A DNA stretch of 64,000 nt. Source: Glossina fuscipes. Taxonomy: Eukaryota; Arthropoda; Insecta; Diptera; Glossinidae. Where the stretch lies: NCBI RefSeq assembly GCF_014805625.2, contig NW_023998414.1:44419561-44483560 (forward strand). Direction: 5' to 3'. A model generated the notes under the pieces. It ran no database searches and was not told where the DNA came from. It was given only the letters and a program-made list of their open reading frames with translations. Shown one piece after another: positions 23,760 to 33,579 of this stretch. The translations under genes and the position numbers were made by a program. Numbering within the stretch: position 1 is the first letter of the stretch; each line of letters starts with the position of its first letter.

Positions 23760-26700
23760 GAAAACAAACTTTAAGAAACAAAACTGTCCTCTAAAGAATA
23801 TGTCTTTGATATATTTCAAATTAAGTTCCAAATAACAACGACAAAAATTAAGGCTAACGAGTTAGTAATGCTCCGGTACAAAAGAATTTCCTATAAAACT
23901 CTAAAAACTTCTAGAATTTTTAACGCTTGAACTTATGTCCAATATAAAAATTTAGGTGACTAACATATCATAACTACTGCATATGTGTGCATATATATTG
24001 TATATATGTGAATACATAATAACATTGTACTACTTACATGGGTAAAAAAATTGCTTAATGTTACGTGTTTTTCACAGTATTTCTTCAGATATATGATGGC
24101 GTTAATTTTAACAAATACAAATGAATAAATAAACATAATATACAAAATCAAATCGCAAACTTTAGCAGCCATATATAAAAAGTATTTTATAAATATTGTT
24201 ATGAACCGTATCAAATTCTAGTAATGACTATGGCGACTGCTGCTAAATTCTTTTCACTCTAATACACCATTCTGACTTCTTGAAAACAAAAAAATGACGG
24301 TAAATACCGTCTCGAAAAGTGTGTAAATTGCGGAAGTGTTGGCAAGCTCATCATACATTTTTCAATGTGAATTTGATAGTGTTTCTGGCAAATTTGTTGA
24401 GTTTCTTATACATATTTTCAAATTGTTTCGAAATAAATAATCCTAGAGTCTGTGTGCCGACCTTCCAATTCTTCTCCATATTGCTTGACCTTGCAAATAT
24501 ATTGGTAGGAGGTAAATTAAGCAAACTATATTTTGATCAATAACTATATATAGTTGAAACAAGAAAATATAGATTTAAATATGTGCATCGTATTAATCAC
24601 ATAATTATACGTAAAAAAATAAATTTACAAACTCTATTGTGGATATAAAAACAGTTATTTCTTTAAAAAAAGCTTCAATTAAATCATTCAACAAAAGCTA
24701 CACATCTTTCTATGAATCTAAACAAAAGCTACACATCTTTTCGATGAAAATGAACAAAATCCATCATCTTTTCGATGAAAATGAACAACAACTCAGAAAA
24801 ATTCTCTCCGCAACATTTTTATTTTGTTTATGTTTCTATGGCAGGTGTTTCATTCTGCTGTATGGAATTTTTTACTAAAAACTTAGATCGATATGTGAAT
24901 GTATGCATATTTATTTTATTATTCTTTCAAAAAGTCTAATCTGATATAATATAAAGTATTTACAGATGTATATCCGCAATATTTCCCAATGTTTTATTGA
25001 AATCATCTCCAAAATTTGCTTTTGACGTTTAATGAAATAATATTATGTTTTAAGTGAAATAATATCTGGAAAATTTTAAAAGTGCAATTATTATTAAGAC
25101 AAAATGCTGAAACTGAAATAATAATAATAAATTAATCTTATGTACATTTGTGCTAATAAGTTCATAATCAAATGCGTAAGTAAAAGGTGTACACATACTT
25201 AAAACGTAGTTAAAATAAATTTAGTAAAATTCAAGTAAAAGAAATAAAGAAATAAATAAAAGAGTAATTAAGCGAAATTTCATTTTTCCGTACGAAATTT
25301 AACGATAAAACTTTTGTTAATGGAACTTATTTATTGTTTAATTTTTTACAACGCGCCAAGCTAAGTCGAATCCATTAGGAATTATTTACGATTTAAAGCC
25401 AGCGGCCGCATAGTTTCATGTCGTTTTTTTTTTTTGGCCATTCGCGTTGAAAAAATTATTTGGTTTATGAAGTTATTTACGAGTTAACTTAACGATTGAT
25501 GTCACCATAACGGTAAAAGCGCTGCTCTCCTAGGTTATGAGCCATTGGGTAAGCTGAGCATTAATCAGAAACAAAAAGTGTTCCGAAAATGAGAGACAAC
25601 CTGTATCTCTAGGGTTCTTGCAATATAGAACTAAAAACTGTCCTGCTAAAGGATCGCCTTATCCTTCTCTATGCATGTATACGCTGCCTCTTAATACTCA
25701 GCGCAATTATATAAGATATCTTGGGCACCGTTGCCAGTTGTGAGTTCGTTGACTTTCAGGAAATCGCAAAACATCATGTTTCTTTAATGTCACCAAATTT
25801 AGAGCGTAAACTTGAATAGTAGACATTTGACTTCACCTATTTGTCAGCTCCTGCTAATGCTTAATGAAGTCTATTTTTTTCTTGTGTTTGAGGCAGCTGC
25901 TCACATGTAAGGAATTGCTTTTAAACATTCTTTGGGTTCGACCTGTATGACAATCATCATCTTTCTTAACCGTCCCAATTTACACGAATATGTTTGCTTT
26001 CTTTACTTTCCACAATTTTTTTACTTAGATTTGCATTTTACGGCAGCCTTCATCGGGAAATGCGTTCAATCCGTCATCTGCTACTCGGAAGACGGACAAA
26101 AGAAAAAAATCTTTTAAAACAATCAAGAATAAGCAACGGAGTCTACAAAAATTAGGTGTACTCTTGAGTAGCATTAGGTTTTGAGATGTTGATAGCCATG
26201 TTAACCAAATTCGGTCGACGCTTTACTGCTTACGGAGGATCCTCGTAGTGACAACAATAAGTCAAAAAAATAAAAAATAGTAAAAAAAGTTGAGAAAAAT
26301 GGATAGACAAACGAATAACAAATAGCATACAAGATAGTCCTATTTCTGTATTGCATGTGACAGCAGATAAAAGTCGCTACCTACCAAGTAATATCTTATG
26401 GAAATTTGTGCGTAAGTTTCGTGTATATTTTTCCAAACTTTTTTGTGTATGTGGTAAGTATACATTTGTTAATAAATATTAGATGTTTAACAAAATATTA
26501 AAGCGAACATTGAAATAAGAAAAAAGCAGTAACACGGCCCTGAAAAATATATTCTTTTCCGCCTGGAAAGAGCCTCAATATATTTTAAGATGCTTAATAT
26601 TCTGAAAGGAAATATACCCCTAAATGCACAAGTCCGTAAGGATTTGCGTATGTAAAAGTTAAACTATCGTACATTATGTAAACATAAATATATATTCAAA

Positions 26701-27040
26701 TACACACTACCTAAGCCAGCGTTAGCAGCCTTTTCTAAAGATCTGTAAAACTTATTCTTATATTTCTTTATTTACTGCCTTATATGAAAAATATGGTTTA
26801 TATTGAAAAATATAGAAAACGTAGTTAAGAAACAAAATATATTGTTAAAAATGTTTAAGCAACACAGAATTATTATTTTGCTTTTGTTTGTCATATAATG
26901 CGATTTATATATACAATGAAAATAAGAACTAACTGACAGAACTACAAAGTTCTCGTTTAGGGCGTGCAAAAGGAGTTTTAACAAATAAAATGTCCCGAAA
27001 AAACAGGCCTAATATGAATGCGCGTGCTCAGCTGCCCAAA
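23760..27040. other. Intergenic, contains a 31 bp minisatellite
   Basis: The region starts with the 3' UTR of the citrate synthase paralog. AATAAA-type signals appear only near 24122 (TGAATAAATAAAC). No further gene is recognised. AATAAA on the minus strand at 26767-26772 may serve the convergent COA7 gene, about 280 bases past its stop. Confidence 0.5.
24690..24790. repeat. 31-32 bp minisatellite, about 3.2 units
   Basis: Units start with AACAAAA at 24690, 24721, 24753 and 24784. Units 1 and 2 share AACAAAAGCTACACATCTTT. Units 2 and 3 share CATCTTTTCGATGAAAATG. The stepwise sharing fits slippage or unequal exchange. Confidence 0.85.
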
Positions 27041-27051
27041 TGCCTGCCAGA

Positions 27052-27974
27052 CTATTGCGCATTTTTCAAACCCTGCTGGAAACTCAGAGTCTGCTGTTGC
27101 TTTTTGATTTCATCCTGCATTTCTAAAGCCATCTTTTTATATTTCTCGGCTTCGACTTCATTCTTTTCAATACCATCTCCACGTGCGTACATTTGACTTA
27201 GATTAGCACAAGCGTACATATTGCGTAACTCGCAAGCCTTGTAAGCAAATTCGAAAGCTTTCTTCATATCCTTTTCAACAATGTATTCACCGCTATTTTG
27301 GGATGGCGAATCTGTCTTAGCCTGAGGATTATATTCTTCGGGTTTCTTTTGTACACCAGATATGTGCATACCTGAGAGATAAAAGCAGGCGGTAGCATTG
27401 TTCATGTCACAGCTTTTACTTAAAAATTCTAAACCCTAAAGATTTGAAAGATTGTACTAAATGGGTTTCCTATAATTATGATAATGGAGCTGCTTACCTT
27501 AGGAACATCTCTGTCAATCTCTTTGGGCATAGAACGTGATACCAGCAAAAGTCCCGAATGTAAGCAGGAATCAGAGTCGTTCAGTTTGCATCCCTTCTCG
27601 TAATAACTGTAGGCAGCCTTTGCATCTCCTTTGCTGCCACTCTTCCCTTTTCCAAGAAAGCTATAATTGCCAAATTTGAAACAAGATTTTGCATAACCAT
27701 AATCATCACACGTCGATTTGTAAACCTTGGCGGCCTTTTCAAAATCTTTTTTAATACCTTCCAAATAATCGCCTAACAAATGGCAAACTATATGCGAGTA
27801 CATTTTTTTAATTTATTACTTCAAATACGTTTTCTTTAAGGTTAGAATGTGTATATCTCATTTTTATTTCTTACCTTCTGGTTTCTTCTCTGAGTAGCAA
27901 CCAAAACGATATTCAACACCCAACTTTTCTATGTATTCTTTCACGTCTGACTCCTTTTTCAAGTCGTACGCCAT
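27052..27974 (-). CDS. Coa7: Sel1-repeat protein, cytochrome c oxidase assembly factor 7 (COA7) homolog
   Basis: Three exons on the minus strand, 27974-27875, 27787-27498 and 27435-27052, with GT-AG introns of 87 and 62 bp, give 257 aa. The ATG at 27974 opens MAYDLKKESDVKEYI. The body reads EYRFGCYSEKKPEG, then CHLLGDYLEGIKKDFEKAA, KSCFKFGNYSFLGKG, SYYEKGCKLNDSDSC, LEFLSKSCDMNNATACF and FEFAYKACELRNMYACANLS. This is the Cys-rich series of Sel1-like helical repeats of COA7 (human protein 231 aa). About ten cysteines sit in pairs across the repeat helices, as expected for the oxidatively folded intermembrane-space protein that binds haem and supports complex IV assembly. A Pro/Gln/Ser-rich insert (PEEYNPQAKTDSPSQNSGEY) lengthens one loop. 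The gene is intact, and family assignment is confident. Confidence 0.92.
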
Positions 27975-28301
27975 GGTTTTCCTAAGCTTGTGGGGTTTTC
28001 TTTTTGTTTCAATCCTATTTTAATTACAAAACGCAAGAAAATATCAAAAATAATCTTATATTTTTTCCTCTAGGTCTGTCCGCTATAACGATGTCAATCA
28101 TCAGTTTACCAGCTGTTCTAAGAAAAAACAAGAAAAATATATAACAGGTGTTAGCTGAATTAAGTTAATCATGTGATTTTTACGGATTTGTGTTCATTTA
28201 CGGAAAAATACAACCGAGTATGTAAAATATTTGTTACCAATTATGTATTGCGTTAATCAGATTTCATTTTGGGCTTTGTTTACTAATTATGTATCTTTCA
28301 G

Positions 28302-28836
28302 TTAACTAACTCTTATTATGGAAATGTACCATTTGGCTGAGATAACGTAAACATGCCCATCGACTAGCTGTGAGTGTACAGTCATTTTATCATATTTGCG
28401 CAGCAAATGAGAGTTAATATTTATAGTTTCTTCAAAATCACTGGCAGCTGCCAAAAATAATAGACGTTTAGTGTCTGGATTTATTCCGATTAAATCACGT
28501 TTTGGCTTGTGTTTCGATTTGGGCCCGGGTAAAATAACATCTGGTTCAAAACCGCCTCGAAAGAGTAAAATTGCCAAAGCCGCGTCATGTTGCCGGAATA
28601 TATTAATTAGTGGAAACAAATTGGCATTTGTGATAAGGTCGCAGCTTAATATCAGAAAATCCACTTTGATTTTGTCCCGAATATAGCGTAAACTATCGGC
28701 TGTCCCGAAATCACTGTCACTCGGTATGCAAACAAAATCAAAATATCTTTACAAATTTTTTATGCTTCACAAAATCTAGAAGATTAAATTGATTATCATT
28801 TTCATTATCTGCCTGACGGCCCAAGTTGGTATTCAT
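28302..28836 (-). pseudogene. eIF2Bgamma: Truncated eIF2B gamma subunit fragment
   Basis: The minus strand encodes the middle of the gamma subunit of eIF2B, the guanine-nucleotide exchange factor for eIF2. It reads DFVCIPSDSDFGTADSLRYI, then VDFLILSCDLI, PLINIFRQHDAALAILLF, GPKSKHKPKRDLIG and LVDGHVYVISAKW. These are hallmarks of its nucleotidyltransferase-like domain. The N-terminal 'AVV.A.G.G.R' and KCLLP.G segments and the whole C-terminal left-handed beta-helix half are absent. Upstream sequence (MNTNLGRQADNEND to KKFVKIF) joins only after a one-base frameshift in a T run near 28745, and TAA precedes that ATG. After SAKW the frame continues with unrelated YISIIRVS and stops. I read it as a decayed partial duplicate; unlocated outer exons are possible but I find none nearby. 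Confidence 0.75.
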
Positions 28837-29208
28837 TTAAAAATTTAAAAAAACGAAACCATGAGAGTTTCGCTATAGGACATTAGAATGGGGAAATTAG
28901 GGACAAATTTGACGTATGGCTGTTTGCAACGATACAATCAATAACAAAACCATACAAATAACATGCACAAAAGCCACATTATGTAAAATTGTGGACGAAA
29001 TAAAATGAAACAGAATATTAACCACCTTTATGAGAAAACACAAAAAAAAAAATTAAAAATCGGCGCTAAATAAGTTGCATTGTTTTCCAAACTGGCGCGA
29101 ATACTTACACATACCTGAAATTCCAATCAGTTGCGAATGTTAAAGTGCAGGTAATATTGGCGAATAAGTTAAAGCTTTTGCAAATAAGTGCCAGGAGCGA
29201 AAAGTACA

Positions 29209-29298
29209 ATGGAAATTAAAAATGGCCTTAAGTCATGTTATGGCAAGTTACAGCAAGCCAAAGAAAAGAACGATTTGATTTGTTCGCGTGGATGCTAA
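29209..29298 (+). CDS. Short exon-like ORF, possibly 5' part of an unidentified gene remnant
   Basis: A 29-codon frame starting ATG at 29209 (MEIKNGLKSCYGKL, then QQAKEKNDLICSRG) looks protein-like, with a helix-forming, charged composition unlike the surrounding DNA. It ends in a stop at 29296-29298. On the same strand, 300-1000 bases downstream, further protein-like segments occur. I do not recognise the family, and linking them is inference. Confidence 0.3.
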   Translation: MEIKNGLKSCYGKLQQAKEKNDLICSRGC

Positions 29299-29600
29299 CA
29301 TGAAGACCCAGATTAATTTCATTCAATTTCTCATCTTCCTTAATTCGTATCTGTCTTTTCACTCTTCTATTAAAATACGTCATCAAACTTAAAACATACA
29401 AAAGCTTAATTTATATTGAAGAAGTGAAGAAAAGGAAAAAAATTAGGTAAAAATAAGAATAATTTGTTTTTCAAATATCGAACTAATTTAAACAATGTTG
29501 ATTAATGTGTATTTCTAACACAATGCATCGTAACTTCCTTTTCTGCTCGTTCACTGAAAATAAAAACAATGACAAGCGCAACGGAGAAGGACGGATCAGC

Positions 29601-30314
29601 ATGAGACGGGCGAGAAAGGCTTTGCAGGATGCCCCTGACCCCCTAGCGCTACCTCAAAACGAGTAAGTAAATTGTTTCTAGTATTTTAAAACGACGTATA
29701 AATATATGTGTTATATTGTTGTATATAGATTTGTGCAGAACTTCTGTGTTCCCAAAGCGGCTTCTCATTATGCTCTGGGGAAAGTTGGTATGAGTCGTGG
29801 TATGAATGCAACATATATATGCCACCGGTGTTGCGCTTAGCCATGACTTTGGAGTTATGGCTTTCAGACGTTACCAATGGCTGGCCCACAGCGACCATAC
29901 CATAAGTGATGCACAAAGCACGTTGCATCAACCATTGTATCAGAGGTGTTACAAGAGTTGGAAAGGAGACTTCTACATCTACTTCTACTACTTTTATATC
30001 TTTCTAATCTTTTTCAGGTAATAGTGGACATCCTTTAAAGCCTTGCGGGTTTGCTTCAAAAAAAAAAAAAAAAAAAAAATACAACGAAAAGCGAGTAATT
30101 GGAAACATGCATTGGTGTGCACAAAAATTAGTACTACTGTATTTAGTATTTCAATAATCTAATTACAGCTTCATTTGCGTGCACTAAATAGTGACAGGAG
30201 CTCTTTTGGGCGACCTATGAAGATGATGCTATTGATATTTATATGGAAGCACCACAATTGATGCATCTGGGTGAACAAGCTAGGGGATTGCTGGCACAAG
30301 ACTTATATATATAA
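29601..30314 (+). pseudogene. Unidentified multi-exon gene remnant
   Basis: Three segments on the plus strand look like exons. The first is 29601-29662 (MRRARKALQDAPDPLALPQN; open upstream as well), ending in a good donor GA|GTAAGT. The second starts at 29739 after TTTGTGCAG and, in the frame that splicing predicts, reads TSVFPKRLLIMLWGKLV, then two stops, then GVALSHDFGVMAFRRYQWLA and HSDHTISDAQSTLHQ (to about 29940). The last is 30198-30314 after TAGTGACAG, reading ELFWATYEDDAIDIYMEA and HLGEQARGLLAQDLYI followed by a stop. AATAAA signals occur near 30380-30395. The stops in the middle exon and the A tract at 30058-30079 suggest a decayed gene. Family not recognised. Confidence 0.45.
30058..30079. 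repeat. Poly(A) tract
   Basis: About 22 uninterrupted A bases between the second and third exon-like segments of the unidentified gene remnant. It may be the tail of an inserted retrotranscript or simple slippage. No target duplication was identified. Confidence 0.8.
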
Positions 30315-30319
30315 TAATA

Positions 30320-32530
30320 TCTTAAAAATATAAATAATTTTTAAACTTGCAACTCATACAAAAGTTGTCAAAACTTAAATAAATACTGAGAATAAAACAT
30401 TTTATATACTAGATCTTCAGTTTATTTGTTCATATAGGAGCATAAAGAAAAAAAGATTAATCACTAACAATATATTATAACAGACCTATCAACATTCATT
30501 TTTATGGAAAATTTGTTAAAAAGAATCTTTTCTGCAGTAAAAACTTCAAAATGTAGTCACTGGATTTAACTTTCTTATCTTTTTCAATCATCAAATTGTA
30601 CATAATTTTCTACTCATTTCACTTTGCAGGCTTGTTATTGTTTACCATTCTTTATGCAATGCAAATAAACGCCAATTTGGCTCTCATTTTTTACGTTTCT
30701 GTCAGTTATTAATGCATTCTAATGGAAAATTTATGGAGAAGTATTTGAAAGCTGGCGATGATGGTGCCTGATTAACTTCTTGGCGATAATCAATTGTCTG
30801 TTAAAAAAACCAGGCAATAATCACGGTGTTGAACGCCTGTTTACATAACTATACCCCTTAATCCAAACTACGCATAATAAGTGCCATGTATAATAGGTGC
30901 TAGAAACGCTCTCTCATATCTGTCAAATCACGTTTTGGGGTTTTGTGCACTTATAAGAGAAGGAGTTGTAAATTGCAATGTAAATTCCAAACAAAATTGT
31001 TTAATTCGAAACGGCTTCTGAGCCGATAGCCTGTGTTGCTAGTGCTCAGTGTCTTTTTTTTAGTCTAAAAATTTACTTCATTAGTCTAAAATTATAATAA
31101 TAATAATAAAAATCGAAACGGCTTTGAAACGAAACAAAAATAATAAATTTGTGAAAAGTAAGTTAGTTAATTATTATTGGTATTATTTTTTCTTTTGTTT
31201 TTTTTTTTTTTGCTTCTTACTCCAATTATCTAATTAGTACTCTTAATTCACCAAAGTTTTTAGTTGGTGCGCCAAATATACGAAAATATTTGTGTTCATT
31301 ATTTCAGTTAATTTTATTAAAAATTTTATATAATATCCTTTTTATTTACAATTGTAGGATTTTATTAGTGGTTGTGTCATGTTATTTATTTGTAAGCAAA
31401 AAAGCGTGAAATTTGATCCTTATTTCTCTTGTTTTCAAAATAAATTTCCATTGGCAGAGAAAGAAAAAATTTGCACAAATTGGTCATTTACATAAATTTA
31501 TTTCAATAGCCAGTCAGCAGTACTTACAGTGTTGACAATTCGGTATTAATAATTATTTTTCGTCAGGTATTCATCCTATGACAAAAGCACAAAAAGGGTT
31601 GGAAAGACAAAATATTTCGTTGAAAAAAGCTATGTATTTTCGAGTAAATTTTGTTTAATCATTTAACATATTTTACTATTTCGTGTGTATGTAAGTAAAA
31701 CCATTTCTCCGCTTAGATTTTTTTCTATTGACAGCGGTTTTGTTTTATAAAAACAACTCTGATATATGAATAATAACTCTGAAACTAACTAACGTAAGCT
31801 ATTTAATTTTGCCCTGGTCTGAGAGTTACATGAAAAGTATGCACGTGAAGCGAACAGTTCGAAACTCAAAAATGAAAGTTACTTTTCACGGTATATAATT
31901 AGTGTGCAGAATTTCGCAGATCCGAAAAATTTTTTAATACATTTATCCTCTTTGTTTTTGTTGGTTATTGTATCCCCATGGTGACCTTTAACTTGATATT
32001 TGTTAATGTAGAAAATTACTATTAGTTACTTGGCGTTGGGTATCACAATAAAAAATGCTATTATTATAAAACTATTTGAAGAACCACATTGATTTTTCCT
32101 GTGCTGCATTGACAAAGAGCAGTTTTTATAAGAGATATTATAAAGGCATCGGACTATCCGGCTCCAATTATCTGTAGCGGTACGTTCATTTTGGAAGGTA
32201 ATTACGTACAAAAATCTTAACTATCTTTTACTCTTTTCGGAGGATAATGCACTATGCATGACATCGTTACCCATTATTTTTTATTAACTCCCGCTTTTTG
32301 TGGATTATATATAGAGGGAAAATAACGTATCTTAAAGCTTAAGTTTTCGGTTTTCGGTTGGTTTCCCATCGCGTATGAAACCAGGCATTTAGCATTGGTT
32401 GATGTTTCTTGGTTTTTTGAAATCACTTAGGCAAAAAATATTAAAATTAACAACCAAAAACTGAAGTTATTATGTAGAAAAGTTAAGCAAGTACGAAAAA
32501 GGAAAAAACCAATATATAAAATATTAATTA
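30320..32530. other. Non-coding DNA, no gene recognised
   Basis: AT-rich, with T tracts and a short (ATA)n run near 31100. No protein-like frame seen on either strand. Confidence 0.5.
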
Positions 32531-32535
32531 AAAGC

Positions 32536-32682
32536 ATGAATTTAAATTCGGACGATTTTCAGAAAAGATGTCGTGAATGCCTCAAAAAAGGCAACGTAAA
32601 TTTGTATGATTGCAAAGTAAAATTAAGCCAAACAAACGAGAAAGCCAGCTTAGAAAATCACTTTAATCCAACGATAGCATAA
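32536..32682 (+). CDS. ZAD-like zinc-finger fragment (48 aa)
   Basis: A short open frame beginning MNLNSDDFQKRCRECLKK. The C-x2-C pair in KRCRECL, followed by GNVNLYD and later EKASLENHF, resembles the N-terminal half of the insect ZAD domain: 'CR.CL...', then 'NLYD/IFE', then 'SLAD.I'. That domain sits at the start of many fly C2H2 transcription factors and coordinates zinc with two Cys pairs. The second Cys pair and any C2H2 fingers are missing before the stop at 32680-32682. I see no continuation in the next 400 bases. It is either a decayed copy or a chance resemblance. Confidence 0.35.
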   Translation: MNLNSDDFQKRCRECLKKGNVNLYDCKVKLSQTNEKASLENHFNPTIA

Positions 32683-32689
32683 TTAGTGA

Positions 32690-33300
32690 AAATATTAACA
32701 GTAAGATAAGTGTTTCAAATATGTATATGATACACATACGTATCACAAACTCGGTTTGCTTAGTTGATCAACATATAAAGATTACCCAGAATGCTTCGAC
32801 CTGTCATTTTATGGAAGAGGATCGTACTTCACGACAGAGACTCGCGATGAGGCACAGATGTGCTCTGCGCGGCGCTTCCTATCCCTTTACGCTATCTAAA
32901 AAACTGTAAAGCAAATAAGAAAAAACACGCAAAGGCGTAGATCTGTTGTTTTAAGAAATAATACAATTGCAAAATTTGTCAATTTAAAAAATGTACTAAA
33001 AACTATTCCACTTACGCACTTTTTTCTTATAGTTATTTGGTAAATTGCTTCCTTATGCAGTTTCTGACCATTACATATAGGTTTGAGGTTTTTTCAATTT
33101 TGCAAGCTTATATCAAGTATATGAGTAGAGTAAGTGTATACTCAATTTTCTAAAGTTTTTTTTTTAAATATAAACAACAATTTTTATCTCTTTTCACCTC
33201 TCTCTGCTGTGTGATCCGTCTAGTGATTACAACAGATACTCAACCATATGATGAATATATAAGTTTGTCTTTATTTATTTCTGTATGATGTTGTCATCGT
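32690..33300. other. Non-coding DNA
   Basis: No recognised feature. A short frame at 32721-32909 has a somewhat GC-richer end (about 32820-32890), but no family match. Confidence 0.4.
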
Positions 33301-33309
33301 TACATAGTT

Positions 33310-33570
33310 GCTCGTTTAGTTAGTTGCTCGTAAACATTCATAGGCAAGCATCCCCAAACCATGGCAAGCACTCCATCATACTTTGCAGTCGGCAACAAAT
33401 TTTGGTTTGCCATCACTATATTACGTTTTTTCATTCCTTTGCTTACCATGGTATCCGAATATCCTAAACTTAAACTCGTCGCTAAACATTACGTGTCCCC
33501 CAAAATTTATATTATCATATGTCAACAGCATAACTCTTTGCGCAGTAGAGCGTTTACAAAGTATACAACA
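33310..33570 (-). mobile_element. Tc1-family transposase remnant
   Basis: The minus strand carries MFSDEFKFRIFG (about 33450-33420), the second catalytic Asp box of Tc1-like DDE transposases ('IFSDESKF..FG'). Shifted by frame it is followed by TAKYDGVLAMVWGCLPMN (about 33385-33335), the 'TVKHGGG.VMVWGC' box. Upstream AKSYAVDI and KFWG match 'FAK.Y....FW'. Two frame changes and stops leave a dead central fragment, with no terminal repeats recognised. The overlapping plus-strand frame beginning at 33361 is the antisense of this remnant. Confidence 0.6.
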
Positions 33571-33579
33571 AGCCGTGGC

